This document shows positions 16,797 through 26,319 of a stretch of DNA of 64,000 nt, one piece after another. Below the pieces are notes generated by a model. That model was not told the DNA's origin. It made no database searches and saw only the letters and a program-made list of their open reading frames with translations. The first letter of the stretch is position 1. Each line of letters begins with the position of its first letter. The DNA comes from Bacteroidales bacterium (GTDB lineage Bacteria; Bacteroidota; Bacteroidia; Bacteroidales; UBA932), in the NCBI GenBank assembly GCA_017443845.1, contig JAFSXX010000002.1, forward strand, positions 1-64,000. The letters run 5' to 3'. The position numbers were made by a program, and so were the translations under genes.

Positions 16797-18290
16797 ATGG
16801 CTAAAGAGATCGACAACAAAGAGGTCGTCAACCGCGAGGAAGATTATTCCCGCTGGTACAACAACCTCGTAGTGAAAGCGGATTTGGCGGAACAGTCCGC
16901 CGTTAGGGGATGTATGGTGATCAAGCCCTACGGATATGCAATCTGGGAGAAGATGCAGAAGGAGCTTGACAGGATGTTCAAGGAGACGGGGCACGTCAAT
17001 GCCTATTTCCCGCTTTTCATTCCGAAATCTTTCCTCAGCCGCGAGGCGGAGCACGTCGAAGGTTTTGCGAAGGAGTGCGCGGTAGTCACCCATCACCGCC
17101 TGAAGGTGTCGCCCGACGGCAAGGGGGTGGTGGTCGATCCCGACGCGAAACTGGAGGAAGAACTCATCGTCCGCCCTACATCGGAGACCATTATCTGGAA
17201 TACCTATAAGAATTGGATCAAGTCCTGGAGGGACCTTCCCCTGCTGTGCAACCAGTGGGCGAATGTCGTACGCTGGGAGATGCGTACGCGTCTCTTCCTG
17301 CGCACCGCCGAGTTCCTCTGGCAGGAGGGCCACACGGCTCACGCCACCAGCGAGGAGGCCGTAGCCGAGGCACGCAAGATGGTGGGCGTATATGCCAAAT
17401 TCGCCCGCGAATTCATGGCAATGCCTGTGATAGTGGGCCACAAGTCCGAGAACGAGCGCTTCGCAGGCGCCCTCGACACCTATACGATCGAGGCCATGAT
17501 GCAGGACGGCAAGGCGCTGCAGGCAGGTACCTCGCACTTCCTCGGCCAGAACTTCGCAAAGGCATTCGATGTGCAGTTCTCCAACAAGGAGGGCAAGCTC
17601 GAGTATGTCTGGGCTACCTCCTGGGGCGTATCGACCCGCCTGATGGGCGCCCTGATAATGACCCACTCCGACAATAACGGCCTCGTGCTGCCTCCGACCC
17701 TGGCTCCTATCCAGGTCGTGATGGTGCCTATCTTCAAAACCGACGAGGAGCGGGCGCGCATCCTCGCAGAGATGGACGTGCTCAAGGAGCAGATGCAGGC
17801 AAAGGGCCTTTCGGTCAAGATCGACGACCGCGACAACCTGCGTCCCGGCTTCAAGTTCGCCGAGTGGGAGCTCAAGGGCGTTCCGGTGCGCGTTGTCATC
17901 GGCCCCCGCGACCTCGAGAACGGAGTCGTGGAGCTCGCCCGCCGCGACACGATGGAGAAGGTATCGTTCCCCCAGGCCGGGCTCGCCGACGAGGCCTGCC
18001 GCCTGATGGGCGAAATCCAGAAGAACCTCTACGCCAAGGCGGATGCCTACAGGATGGCCAACATCCGCAAGGTGGACACCTGGGAGGAGTTCAAGGTCGA
18101 GATCGAAAAGGGCGGTTTCCTGCTCTGCCACTGGGACGGCACCACGGAGACCGAAGAGAAGATCAAGGACGAGACCAAGGCGACCATACGCTGCATACCT
18201 ATGGATACCTGTATCTGCGAGGAGGAGGGCAAATGCGTCTATTCGGGCAGGCCTTCGAGCCGCAGGGTTGTTTTTGCAAGAGCATATTAA
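16797..18290 (+). CDS. proS: Prolyl-tRNA synthetase (archaeal/eukaryotic-like short form)
   Basis: This 497-residue class II synthetase charges tRNA-Pro. It has the class II core with [21 protein letters not shown], the motif 2 region [27 protein letters not shown], an anticodon-binding domain ([10 protein letters not shown]) and the extra C-terminal zinc-type domain with [15 protein letters not shown]. There is no inserted editing domain, as expected for the short type found in Bacteroidota. It is followed 5 bp later by the DUF3078 gene. Confidence 0.97.
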   Translation: MAKEIDNKEVVNREEDYSRWYNNLVVKADLAEQSAVRGCMVIKPYGYAIWEKMQKELDRMFKETGHVNAYFPLFIPKSFLSREAEHVEGFAKECAVVTHHRLKVSPDGKGVVVDPDAKLEEELIVRPTSETIIWNTYKNWIKSWRDLPLLCNQWANVVRWEMRTRLFLRTAEFLWQEGHTAHATSEEAVAEARKMVGVYAKFAREFMAMPVIVGHKSENERFAGALDTYTIEAMMQDGKALQAGTSHFLGQNFAKAFDVQFSNKEGKLEYVWATSWGVSTRLMGALIMTHSDNNGLVLPPTLAPIQVVMVPIFKTDEERARILAEMDVLKEQMQAKGLSVKIDDRDNLRPGFKFAEWELKGVPVRVVIGPRDLENGVVELARRDTMEKVSFPQAGLADEACRLMGEIQKNLYAKADAYRMANIRKVDTWEEFKVEIEKGGFLLCHWDGTTETEEKIKDETKATIRCIPMDTCICEEEGKCVYSGRPSSRRVVFARAY

Positions 18291-18295
18291 CCGAT

Positions 18296-19234
18296 ATGAA
18301 AAGAGTCTTTACACTATTCGCATCCTTCCTGTGCGCGGCATCGCTTTTCGCACAGGCGCCTGCCGCTGAGGAAGCGGCGCCCTCGCCCTGGACCAAGGGT
18401 ATCGTGACCTCCATCGGATTCTCGCAGCTCTCCCTGACCAACTGGGCGGCCGGAGGTTCCGGTTCGATAGCGCTCAATACCTTCATCGACACCTATGCCG
18501 ACTATGAGAAGGGCAAGATTATCTGGTTCAACGAACTCCAGATGGGTTACGGTTTTATCGAATCCTTCGACGACACCGGCTTCAAGAAGAGCGACGACCG
18601 CCTCATCTTCGACAGCAAGTGGGGATACAAGGCTACCGACAAACTCTATTTCTCGTCGGTCTTCAATCTCCGTTCGCAGTTCGCCGACGGTTATACCAAG
18701 GATGTGCTGACATCCTCGTTCTTCGCTCCGGCCAATGTCTCGCTCGGTATCGGTATCGATTACCAGCCGGCCAAGAACATCGCCGTCAACTTCGCGCCCC
18801 TCACGGGCAAGGTGGTGATGGTGGCCATCGAGGATCTCCGTAAAAACTACGGTTTCAAGGAGGAGGAACTCAGCCACTTCTCCCGCTTCGAGCTCGGTGC
18901 ACAGCTGAAGGTCGATACCAAGCTGGCCGTCAAGGACTTCACGGTGGGATCGCATCTGACCCTTTTCTCCGATTATCTTGACAATCCGCTCGATGTGAAG
19001 GTCAACTGGGATGTCAACGCCGACGCCAAGATCAGCAAGTATTTCTCCGTGAGCCTGCGTACCAGCCTGCTCTACGACAGCCGCATCAAGAGTGTGCTCG
19101 TCCGCGACAAGCGTACCCGCGAGCCCATCCTCGACGAGAACGGAAAGGAGCAGTTCAAGGCCGGAGTCCAGTTCAAGGAGCTCTTCAGCGTAGGGTTCTC
19201 CTATACCTTCGGGCAGACCAAGAAAAAGAAATAA
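18296..19234 (+). CDS. DUF3078 family outer-membrane protein
   Basis: This 312-residue protein has a signal peptide (MKRVFTLFASFLCAASLFAQ) and the DUF3078 opening motif GFSQLSLTNWAAGGSGSIALN. The remainder has beta-barrel-like alternating strands and ends FSVGFSYTFGQTKKKK. Function is unknown; the family is found in Bacteroidota outer membranes. The ATG at 18296 is preferred because it begins the signal peptide; the same frame is open upstream, overlapping proS, but without coding character. It sits 3 bp before tilS. Confidence 0.85.
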   Translation: MKRVFTLFASFLCAASLFAQAPAAEEAAPSPWTKGIVTSIGFSQLSLTNWAAGGSGSIALNTFIDTYADYEKGKIIWFNELQMGYGFIESFDDTGFKKSDDRLIFDSKWGYKATDKLYFSSVFNLRSQFADGYTKDVLTSSFFAPANVSLGIGIDYQPAKNIAVNFAPLTGKVVMVAIEDLRKNYGFKEEELSHFSRFELGAQLKVDTKLAVKDFTVGSHLTLFSDYLDNPLDVKVNWDVNADAKISKYFSVSLRTSLLYDSRIKSVLVRDKRTREPILDENGKEQFKAGVQFKELFSVGFSYTFGQTKKKK

Positions 19235-19237
19235 GCT

Positions 19238-20566
19238 ATGCGGAAACGATTCGATACCGCACTTGAGAGCCTCTCCAGCGAAAAGGAGAGGCTCTCGGGT
19301 ATTCTGCTGGCCGTCAGCGGCGGTGTCGATTCGATGGCTATGCTCTCGCTGGCCGCATCAAGCCCCCTTGCGGGACGTATCGGCGCGGCCCATATGAATT
19401 TCTCCATGCGCGGGGCCGAAAGTGACGGCGACGAAGCCTTGGTGAGGGATTGGTGCGCTGAGCGCGGCATTCCGCTCTTTGTCAAACGGGTGGATACCGC
19501 CGCTTATGCGCGTGAGCACGGAGTGTCGATAGAGATGGCGGCGCGCGAACTGCGTTATGCCTGGTTCGAAGAATTGCTCGGCAATGAAGGTTTCGGCTGC
19601 GTGGCGGTCGCCCACAACCGGAACGACAGTGCGGAAACGCTTATCTTAAACCTGCTGCGCGGCACCGGCTTGCGCGGTATTTCGGGCATCCGTCCACGAA
19701 ACGGCAAGGTAATCAGGCCTATGCTCGGTTTCAGCCGCAGCGAGATTGAGGATTATGCCCGCGGCAACGGGGTCCCGTTCCGCACCGATTCTACCAACCT
19801 CGAGTCGGAATACTCCCGCAACCGCATCCGTAACGAAGTCTTCCCTGAGTTCGAAAAGATCAACCCCTCGTTCCTCAGGAGCCTTTCGGCCGATATGGCC
19901 CGTTTTGCGGAGGCCGGTGATTTCCTGGCCCGGAAACTGGCCGAAGAGGAGCCTTTGTTTGTCAGACGTACCGCTCTTGAATGCGGCGCTCTGTTGGAGA
20001 TTGATTCAGCCGCTTTGGCTTCAGACCCTTTCCGGGCGCTCAGGCTCTTTACCCTGCTGGAGCCTTACGGATTCAACTCCGCGCAGCTGGAGCAACTCGA
20101 AGCGGTCATTGACGGTTCTGCCGGCAAGATATTCTCCGTCCCCGGTTACAGGCTTGTCAGCGGGAGCGGCAAGTGGTCCCTCTATGAGGATGTGTCTGAT
20201 CCTTCTGATCTTGCCAGTCGGGTCAGTGTCACTGTTATCCCCAGGCCGGAAGGCTTCAATCCGGCAAATCCGCCGGCAGGCACTCTCTATGCGGATGCCT
20301 CCAAACTCACTTTTCCGCTCACTTTCCGCAGCTGGCAGGAGGGAGACAGTTTCAGGCCGCTCGGTATGAAGGGCTTCCGCAAGGTGAGCGACTTTTTCAA
20401 CGACCTCAAGCTCGACATCGAACAGAAACGCCGCCAGATTATAGTCACCACTGAAGATCCCACAGGCGCCGAGCAGATAGTCTGCATAGCGAACCGCCGC
20501 CTCGATGACCGTTTCAAGGTCACTGAGGCGACGGATCGGATTGCCGTCATTTCGATGGCGGAATAG
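19238..20566 (+). CDS. tilS: tRNA(Ile)-lysidine synthetase
   Basis: This 442-residue ATP pyrophosphatase modifies C34 of the CAU-anticodon tRNA-Ile to lysidine, an essential step for reading AUA. The PP-loop motif SGGVDS is at residues 27-32, followed by HMNFSMRGAESDGDEA and a conserved N/C-terminal arrangement ending in the TilS_C domain (FRSWQEGDSFRPLGMKG). The last 28 codons and stop lie in an 89-bp sequence that is repeated at 21677-21765. The gene is intact, but its 3' end may have been supplied by the inserted cassette. Confidence 0.96.
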   Translation: MRKRFDTALESLSSEKERLSGILLAVSGGVDSMAMLSLAASSPLAGRIGAAHMNFSMRGAESDGDEALVRDWCAERGIPLFVKRVDTAAYAREHGVSIEMAARELRYAWFEELLGNEGFGCVAVAHNRNDSAETLILNLLRGTGLRGISGIRPRNGKVIRPMLGFSRSEIEDYARGNGVPFRTDSTNLESEYSRNRIRNEVFPEFEKINPSFLRSLSADMARFAEAGDFLARKLAEEEPLFVRRTALECGALLEIDSAALASDPFRALRLFTLLEPYGFNSAQLEQLEAVIDGSAGKIFSVPGYRLVSGSGKWSLYEDVSDPSDLASRVSVTVIPRPEGFNPANPPAGTLYADASKLTFPLTFRSWQEGDSFRPLGMKGFRKVSDFFNDLKLDIEQKRRQIIVTTEDPTGAEQIVCIANRRLDDRFKVTEATDRIAVISMAE

Positions 20567-20569
20567 ATT
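20481..20569 (+). repeat. Direct repeat, proximal copy (3' end of tilS)
   Basis: These 89 bp encode the last 28 residues and stop of TilS. They match 21677-21765 at all but two positions: GAT versus GAC for Asp and GAA versus GAG for Glu. Similarity ends abruptly on both sides of each copy. Two third-position changes without any amino-acid change indicate that both copies descend from selected coding sequence. Confidence 0.95.
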
Positions 20570-20586
20570 GTTTTATATTCGCTAAA

Positions 20587-20817
20587 TTGTTATATATTAG
20601 TTCTTTCGTTCAAAATTCCACACAGCTGATAAAGTCCTCTCAAGTTTTGCCTCCTCTTATAGAGTTTGGTGCCTCTGTTGTAGGAAGTGAAGCTGTTAAA
20701 TATCTTCCCGTAAAGAGTTTTTCGGATTTCCTCAAGACAAATGCTCCGACGCTACCTATGGTTATGCCACCATATAATCCTTACTGTTATCAGGCTATAT
20801 GGCGTACCAGATATTAA
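20587..20817 (+). pseudogene. Possible gene fragment or short protein
   Basis: An open frame of 76 codons begins with TTG, not ATG, and has no clear ribosome-binding site. Its product, ending NPYCYQAIWRTRY, is not recognised. It could be the 3' end of a gene whose start was lost when the cassette formed. The frame differs from tilS, so it is not a readthrough product. Confidence 0.3.
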
Positions 20818-20829
20818 TGAAGATGATTT

Positions 20830-21285
20830 ATGGATAATGTATCAACATCAGAAACTATAAAATCGCTAATCATCGTAATGATGATTGTTTTGTTGTGTAT
20901 TTTCAGTATCTATATTCCTCGGGAAGCGTATATATACTTGAAAGAACACTCAAAAAAGTATGACTGTGAATCTGTTGCGTATTTAGACACAGTAATTGCA
21001 ACCGGCATTTCTCATAATCATAATTCCGAAAGAGTAATTTGCATCTTTCATTACTTTGACGGGCAGGTACGTAGAGAATATAAAATCATAAACGATAAGA
21101 ATTATATTCTTCCAAAAGATTTTGTAATCCCAATACGATACCAGCGTAAAAATCCAGCAAAAGTACTTATAGACCATCAGAGAATAGTCCCATACAAGGA
21201 CTCATTATTTGTATTAATTAAAAGGGGTATATGGTTAGATGATATGATAGTGGTTTTGAATAATGAGAAAGAGAGTTCACACTGA
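20830..21285 (+). CDS. Small membrane-anchored protein, DUF3592-like pattern
   Basis: This 151-residue protein has one N-terminal transmembrane helix (SLIIVMMIVLLCIFSIYIP, about 13-31) and a soluble domain. The pattern of a beta-rich domain with ILPKDFVIPIRYQRKNPAKVLID recalls DUF3592-type domains (a Y..xNP motif following a short basic strand), though the resemblance is weak. Codons are strongly AT-biased, unlike its neighbours. It overlaps the next gene by 23 nt, so the two are coupled. An immunity or phage-defence accessory role is possible but unsupported. Confidence 0.6.
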   Translation: MDNVSTSETIKSLIIVMMIVLLCIFSIYIPREAYIYLKEHSKKYDCESVAYLDTVIATGISHNHNSERVICIFHYFDGQVRREYKIINDKNYILPKDFVIPIRYQRKNPAKVLIDHQRIVPYKDSLFVLIKRGIWLDDMIVVLNNEKESSH

Positions 21286-21595
21286 TACATCCAAAGATAA
21301 TAATAGTGGATGCTTCAACCTATTGATTGCATTTCTGCTAATAATTGTTGCTCATATCTATGTGTCAATTGAAGACGCTGGGATCAACAATGGCCCGACA
21401 ACCGAAGCCATTATAGAACAAATATGGCCCGCATATTCGAGCAATCAATGTTATATAGTGTATTCTTTTCCTTTGGAAAAAAATGTGTATTATGGAGTAT
21501 CTACAACTCCAAAAGAGGATTCGTTATATGTAGGAAAAAGGTTGCTGATAAAATATAATGAAAGCAAACCTTGGAAATCCAGATATGTTTTTTGA
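21263..21595 (+). CDS. Small membrane-anchored protein, second cassette gene
   Basis: This 110-residue protein has a short basic N-terminus, one transmembrane helix (FNLLIAFLLIIVAHIYVS, about 18-35) and a soluble part ending YVGKRLLIKYNESKPWKSRYVF. The end resembles that of the preceding protein (a strand, then Y plus a basic/proline segment), so the pair may be diverged homologues with similar topology. It shares their low GC. The gene ends 81 bp before the second tilS tail. Function unknown. Confidence 0.55.
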   Translation: MRKRVHTDTSKDNNSGCFNLLIAFLLIIVAHIYVSIEDAGINNGPTTEAIIEQIWPAYSSNQCYIVYSFPLEKNVYYGVSTTPKEDSLYVGKRLLIKYNESKPWKSRYVF

Positions 21596-21676
21596 TTGTC
21601 TTAACAATGATACAATACTATCGTGATTTAAGACAGGTGCCTAAGTTAAAAAAAGGCTTAACTGCATCTTCTGGCT

Positions 21677-21765
21677 TCTGCATAGCGAACCGCCGCCTCG
21701 ACGACCGTTTCAAGGTCACTGAGGCGACGGATCGGATTGCCGTCATTTCGATGGCGGAGTAGATT
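21677..21765 (+). repeat. Direct repeat, distal copy (tilS 3' remnant)
   Basis: This copy encodes the same 28 residues and stop as the tilS end but has no tilS gene in front of it. It lies 2 bp from the sppA stop codon, a spacing typical of convergent genes here, so it is probably the original chromosomal tilS end left behind by insertion. Confidence 0.9.
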
Positions 21766-21767
21766 TT

Positions 21768-23549
21768 CTACCTGAAATCGTAAATATATGGCAGGCGCGC
21801 CAGGGTGACGAAGGTCTCGTTCCGGAGCCTGGAGTATGCCGCCTCGATAGGGAAGAGGGGATCCGTTGCGGTGCGCCCTGCGGTTTCGATGCCGGCCTGG
21901 GCGGAGGAGAATCCCTTCATCAGTTTTTCGTACGCCGTTTCGACTGCAGGATACTCGACGATGCGCAGTTCCTTTCCGTCGCCCACGAGGCTCTCGGCGT
22001 AGCGGATGGCATCGACGAGGCCGCCGCGCTCGTCGGCGAGGCCGATGCGCAGGGCGTCGGTGCCTGTCCAGACGCGGCCCTGTCCGATCTCGTCAACCTG
22101 CTCTACCGTCATCTTGCGGCCTTCCGCCACGAGGGAAGTGAAGTCGGTGTAAACCTTCTCGACATTGGACTCCATATATTTGACCTCAGCGGCGTCGAAA
22201 GGACGCATCAGGCTCATCACATCGCTGTGCTTGTTGGAATTGATAGAGGCTACATTGACTCCTACCTTGTTCCTGAGGGCCTTGCCGAATGAGGGAACCA
22301 TCGAGAATACGCCGATGGAGCCGGTGATGGTGGTATTGTCCACGAAGATCTTGTCGGCGCGGGCGGAGATCCAGTATCCGCCGGATGCCGCATAGTCGCC
22401 GTAGCTTGCCACCACGGGCTTGACAGCCTTGAGGAGGCCGAGTTCGTGGTTGATCATCTCGGCGCCCTGGGCGCTTCCGCCGGGGGAGTTGACGCGAAGG
22501 ACTACGGCCTTGACGGTGGAGTCGCGCCTTATCTCGGAGAGGATGCCCGCGAATTCGGTACCGGCGATGCCGCCGCTCTGCATAGGGGAGTTCTCGACAA
22601 CTATCTCGCCGTCGGCATAGACTACTGCTATCTTGTCCTTTATCTTGAGGGACTGCTTGACCTTGCTCTTGGCATAGTCGGCCACATCCACGAACTTGAG
22701 GTCCTTGACGTCCTTTGCGTCGCAGATGCCACAGAGATAATCCTCAAGGTCGCTGCGGTAGCAGAGCTCGTCAACAATGCCCTTTTCGAGGAGCACCTTG
22801 GCGTTGGTCAGATCGAGATTATCAATCCATGAGTTGAACTCTTCGGCAGTAAAATCCCTGGAATCTGCGATTTCCGATACCAGCGAATTCCAGATGCCGT
22901 CGATGAGCACCTGGTTCTGTTCGCGGTTCTCGGGGGTGAGCTCATTCTTGGTGAACTGCTCGCCTGCGGCCTTGTACTTTCCGTGGCGGATGAGCTGCAT
23001 ATCGATGCCGAGTTTGTCGAGCGCATCCTTGAAGAAAACTATACCTGAACTCATTCCGAACATCATGGCGTCGCCGTAGGCGTTGAACATTATCTTGTCG
23101 GCAACCGATGCCAGGTAATATCCCTGATTGGTGAGGATGTCGGAATATGAGATGATCGCCTTGCCCGACTCGCGGAAGCGCGAGAGGGCTGCGCGCACCT
23201 CTTCTGTTGCCGAAAGGCTCATCGTAGCGGCATTCTCCGGCTTCATATAGATAAACTTTATCTGGGGATCCTCTGCTGCGGCTTCAATTGCCTTGACCAT
23301 ATCGTAAAGGGAGATCGAAGTGCCGAAAGAGGGGCTCGATCCCACGATCGAGAAGGATTCCTGGCTCTGCTCGGTGACGGGCTTGGAGAAATCCAGGCGG
23401 AGGATTTTCTCGCCCGCGGGCAGGCTCGTCGTTTTTCCGGCCATTCCTGCTATCGAGCCGATAAGGGAGAAGAAGAGCAGGCACCCTACTATCGATGCCA
23501 GTATGCATCCAAGGGTGGAACCGAAGACTATTTTCCAAAAAGTTTTCAT
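21768..23549 (-). CDS. sppA: Signal peptide peptidase SppA
   Basis: This 593-residue membrane-anchored serine protease degrades cleaved signal peptides. An N-terminal helix ([21 protein letters not shown]) is followed by two tandem ClpP-like domains, as in the long 67-kDa type. The catalytic Lys is in [13 protein letters not shown] of the first domain and the Ser in YAASGGYWI of the second; [11 protein letters not shown] precedes the latter. The ATG at 23549 begins the membrane segment. It converges on tilS and the cassette. Confidence 0.95.
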   Translation of the reverse strand: MKTFWKIVFGSTLGCILASIVGCLLFFSLIGSIAGMAGKTTSLPAGEKILRLDFSKPVTEQSQESFSIVGSSPSFGTSISLYDMVKAIEAAAEDPQIKFIYMKPENAATMSLSATEEVRAALSRFRESGKAIISYSDILTNQGYYLASVADKIMFNAYGDAMMFGMSSGIVFFKDALDKLGIDMQLIRHGKYKAAGEQFTKNELTPENREQNQVLIDGIWNSLVSEIADSRDFTAEEFNSWIDNLDLTNAKVLLEKGIVDELCYRSDLEDYLCGICDAKDVKDLKFVDVADYAKSKVKQSLKIKDKIAVVYADGEIVVENSPMQSGGIAGTEFAGILSEIRRDSTVKAVVLRVNSPGGSAQGAEMINHELGLLKAVKPVVASYGDYAASGGYWISARADKIFVDNTTITGSIGVFSMVPSFGKALRNKVGVNVASINSNKHSDVMSLMRPFDAAEVKYMESNVEKVYTDFTSLVAEGRKMTVEQVDEIGQGRVWTGTDALRIGLADERGGLVDAIRYAESLVGDGKELRIVEYPAVETAYEKLMKGFSSAQAGIETAGRTATDPLFPIEAAYSRLRNETFVTLARLPYIYDFR

Positions 23550-23603
23550 ATCTGGTATAATAATAAATGATGATTTTGCAGTGCCTAAAGGGCACGCGAA
23601 TTG

Positions 23604-23611
23604 CAAATATA
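23604..23611 (-). promoter_or_regulatory. -7 box for sppA
   Basis: The minus strand reads TATATTTG, 54 nt upstream of the sppA ATG and within the gap shared with the divergent receptor gene. No clear -33 element. Confidence 0.45.
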
Positions 23612-23652
23612 GGCAAAACTCAATAACTTCGCTCCGCATTCATAAAATAGAT

Positions 23653-25905
23653 ATGAGAAAGTTTACGATATTATTGTTTATCCTTGCCTGTGCCTTTGAC
23701 CTTCAGGCCCAGACCTTTAACGGGCAGGTTTTCTACCGCAGGCCCGGAGGCGGCACCGAACCGCTGCCCTATGCGCAGATCTACTTCCTGGAAAAGTCTA
23801 AACTGCTCGACACCGATGCCGAAGGCCGTTTCACCATTTCGAATTACGGTTCCAAGGCCACCCTGGTGGCGACCTATGTGGGTTATACCCGCGACACCGT
23901 AGCGGTTACTCCGGAGATGGCTTCCGCCGAGTTCTTCCTTTCGGGCGAGAACGAGGTCGAACAGTCCGTGGTGACTGCGCGGCAGCCTGGCATCTCGAAA
24001 CTCAAGCCCATCAGGACCGAGGTCATCAGCGCCGCCGGTCTCTGCAAGATGGCCTGCTGCGCGCTGGCGGAGAGTTTCGAGAACTCCGCGAGCGTCACTG
24101 TGGGCTATTCCGATGCCGTCACAGGCGCCCGCCAGATCAAACTCCTCGGCCTTTCGGGGACCTACACCCAGATGCTCGACGAGAACCGCCCCGTAATGCG
24201 CGGCCTTGCGAGCCCGTTCGGCCTCTCCTATGTGCCCGGTCAGTGGCTCGAGAGCATCCAGATTGCGAAGGGACCCTCATCGGTTGTCAACGGTCTTGAG
24301 GCAATAACGGGCCAGATCAATATGGAGCACCGCAAGCCTACCGACGAGACTCCGCTCTTCGTGCAGCTCTACGGCAGCAGCGACTCTATGTTCGAGGCGA
24401 ACGTCGTCTCCGCCCTTCAGTTCAGCCCGGCCTGGAGCACCATCCTCCTCACCCACGTGGGAGGCACAGCAATGTCGATGGACCATAACGGCGACGGCTT
24501 CCGCGACGAGCCTGAGAATCTCCAGATAAACATAGCCAACCGCTGGCTCTATTACCATCAGGCTAGTGGCCTGCAGATCCGGTTCGGCGCCCGTTTCATC
24601 AACGAGAACCGCCTCGGAGGCCAGATGGGCGCGACCAGGGACAACGAGTATAACATTGCCCATCAGCTGTGGGGCTCTGATATCCTCAACCGGGGAGTCA
24701 ACGGCTATGTGAAGATTGGCGTTCCGGTCAATGAGGAGCAGACGGCCAGTGTGGCGGCGGTCCTGGATTTCAACCATCACGAACTGGATTCCTACTTCTT
24801 CATGAAGGATTTCGACGGAAAGCAGGATTCCTGGTTCCTCAATCTGCTATATCAGAACAACATTACCGACAACCACGCGGTGGAATTCGGACTTACGGCC
24901 AAGCGCGACGACTTCAAGCAGCTGTACACGGACAATCTCCTGGCCCTTGACAGACGCATCAACTACCAGCCGACCGATATGAGCTATATCGAGAATTCGC
25001 TGGCCGTCTTCGGCGAGTACACCTATACCCTCGACGAGAAGATCACCTTCCAGACCGGCCTCAATCTCGAGCACAACTGGCTCCACGGCTGGATGCTGGC
25101 CCCGCGCGCCAACTTCAAATACTCGTTTACCGACGCCATCGTATTCCGCCTTCTCGGAGGCCGCGGATTCCGCTGCTCGAATATCTTCACCGACAATCTC
25201 GGAATGTTCTCCACGGGCCGTATCATCAAGATCGACGAGGGGCTCGATACGATGGAGGACGCCTGGACCTTCGGCGGAAACGTGACTTTCTACCTGCCGT
25301 TCGGTTATGACGAGGAGAATACCTACCTGAGCTTCGATTATTTCCACAACAATTTCAACCATCAGGTAATAGTCGACCAGGAGGCGGAGGCCGGCTTCGT
25401 GGATATCTACAACCTCGACGGCCCCTCCTTTACGAATACCTATCAGGCCGATTTCAACGTGGAGCCCTTCGAGCGCTTCACCCTTACCGCCACGTTCCGC
25501 TATACTGACGCCAAGGTCGCCCTCCGCGGCCAGGGCCTCGTCGAAAGGCCTATGACCAGCCGCTTCAAGGGAGTGCTCAACCTTCAGTACAGTACTCCGA
25601 TGAGCAAGTGGGTGTTCGACTTCACGGCGCAGGTCAACGGCCCGATGAAGCTGCCCTGGTTCGCCGCAGATGCCTGGGGAATGAAAGAATCCCCCGTCTA
25701 TCCGATGCTCTACGCCCAGGTCACCCGCAAGTTCCGCGGCATCGACATCTATGTCGGAGGTGAGAATCTGACCGGCTTCCATCAGATGGACGCCATCCTT
25801 TCCGCCGCCAATCCCTTCGGCCCCGCCTTCAACGCCAGCTGCGTCTGGGGCCCGCTGATGGGCGCCAAGTTCTACGCCGGTATGAGATATACTCTCTGGA
25901 AGTAA
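23653..25905 (+). CDS. TonB-dependent outer-membrane receptor
   Basis: This 750-residue protein has a signal peptide (ILACAFDLQAQ), a CarboxypepD_reg-like domain (GQVFYRR...YVGYTRDTVAV, about 20-100), a plug domain with LAESFENSASVTVGYSDAVTGARQ-type sequence (split here only for description), and a 22-strand-type barrel to the C-terminus. Cysteines cluster before the plug (CKMACC). The next gene encodes a periplasmic heavy-metal-associated protein, so the ligand may be a metal such as copper; that is inference. The ATG at 23653 begins the signal peptide, 11 bp after a weak upstream in-frame region. Confidence 0.9.
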   Translation: MRKFTILLFILACAFDLQAQTFNGQVFYRRPGGGTEPLPYAQIYFLEKSKLLDTDAEGRFTISNYGSKATLVATYVGYTRDTVAVTPEMASAEFFLSGENEVEQSVVTARQPGISKLKPIRTEVISAAGLCKMACCALAESFENSASVTVGYSDAVTGARQIKLLGLSGTYTQMLDENRPVMRGLASPFGLSYVPGQWLESIQIAKGPSSVVNGLEAITGQINMEHRKPTDETPLFVQLYGSSDSMFEANVVSALQFSPAWSTILLTHVGGTAMSMDHNGDGFRDEPENLQINIANRWLYYHQASGLQIRFGARFINENRLGGQMGATRDNEYNIAHQLWGSDILNRGVNGYVKIGVPVNEEQTASVAAVLDFNHHELDSYFFMKDFDGKQDSWFLNLLYQNNITDNHAVEFGLTAKRDDFKQLYTDNLLALDRRINYQPTDMSYIENSLAVFGEYTYTLDEKITFQTGLNLEHNWLHGWMLAPRANFKYSFTDAIVFRLLGGRGFRCSNIFTDNLGMFSTGRIIKIDEGLDTMEDAWTFGGNVTFYLPFGYDEENTYLSFDYFHNNFNHQVIVDQEAEAGFVDIYNLDGPSFTNTYQADFNVEPFERFTLTATFRYTDAKVALRGQGLVERPMTSRFKGVLNLQYSTPMSKWVFDFTAQVNGPMKLPWFAADAWGMKESPVYPMLYAQVTRKFRGIDIYVGGENLTGFHQMDAILSAANPFGPAFNASCVWGPLMGAKFYAGMRYTLWK

Positions 25906-25983
25906 TCCTTTTCGTATTCAGGGAGGCAATATACTGGCCGATTTTTTGTATATTCGCAACGTGTATCAATAATCAATGTCATT

Positions 25984-26310
25984 ATGAAAAAGATTATAAC
26001 CTTTACTATCCTCGCCCTTATCGCGGGCCTTTTCTCGACAGGACTTTACGCTGCCGACAAGAAGAAAGACAAGAATACCGCGGAAGTCACATACGTGACC
26101 ACCATCGACTGCAAGAACTGCGTCAAGAAGGTTGAGGCCCAGCTTCCCTTCGTGGCAGGTGTCAAAGATATGAAGGTGACCCTGGAGGACAGGACAGTGT
26201 GGGTCAAGTACGATACCCGCAAGACCGATCCCGAAAAGATCGCCAAGGCCATCAACAAGATGGGATACGAAGCCGAAGCCGTAACTCCGGAAGCAGCACC
26301 GGCCAAATAA
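25984..26310 (+). CDS. Heavy-metal-associated (HMA) domain protein, secreted
   Basis: This 108-residue protein has a signal peptide (ALIAGLFSTGLYAA) and a single HMA domain (about 33-100). The metal-binding motif appears as CKNC instead of the usual CxxC with a preceding M, in the TTIDCKNCVKKVEAQL segment. It should bind a soft metal ion such as copper in the periplasm and could take or hand over metal to the receptor upstream. It lies 78 bp after that gene and 9 bp before nfnA. Confidence 0.85.
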   Translation: MKKIITFTILALIAGLFSTGLYAADKKKDKNTAEVTYVTTIDCKNCVKKVEAQLPFVAGVKDMKVTLEDRTVWVKYDTRKTDPEKIAKAINKMGYEAEAVTPEAAPAK

Positions 26311-26319
26311 CCGGAGTTG

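Larger units (their letters stand above)
20570..21676 (+). mobile_element. AT-rich inserted cassette between two tilS 3' ends
   Basis: The segment is clearly richer in A and T than its surroundings: a hand count of 20881-20940 gives 19 G or C in 60, against 31 in 60 for 20401-20460 and 41 in 60 for 21841-21900. It holds two small membrane-protein genes and a possible gene fragment. It is bounded by direct copies of the tilS end, as after insertion by an element that carries a replacement gene end. No integrase, transposase or terminal inverted repeat is visible. It may be a cassette, a remnant, or a product of recombination at the tilS end. Confidence 0.75.

Noticed and set aside
16698-18131. 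Minus-strand frame of 477 codons antisense to proS
   Set aside because: proS has full class II motifs on the plus strand; the antisense frame has no recognisable domain.
21571-21762. 63-codon frame ending in the distal tilS tail, possible fusion gene
   Set aside because: Its start overlaps the end of the second cassette gene and its first part is AT-rich linker sequence; the tail is better explained as a leftover gene end.
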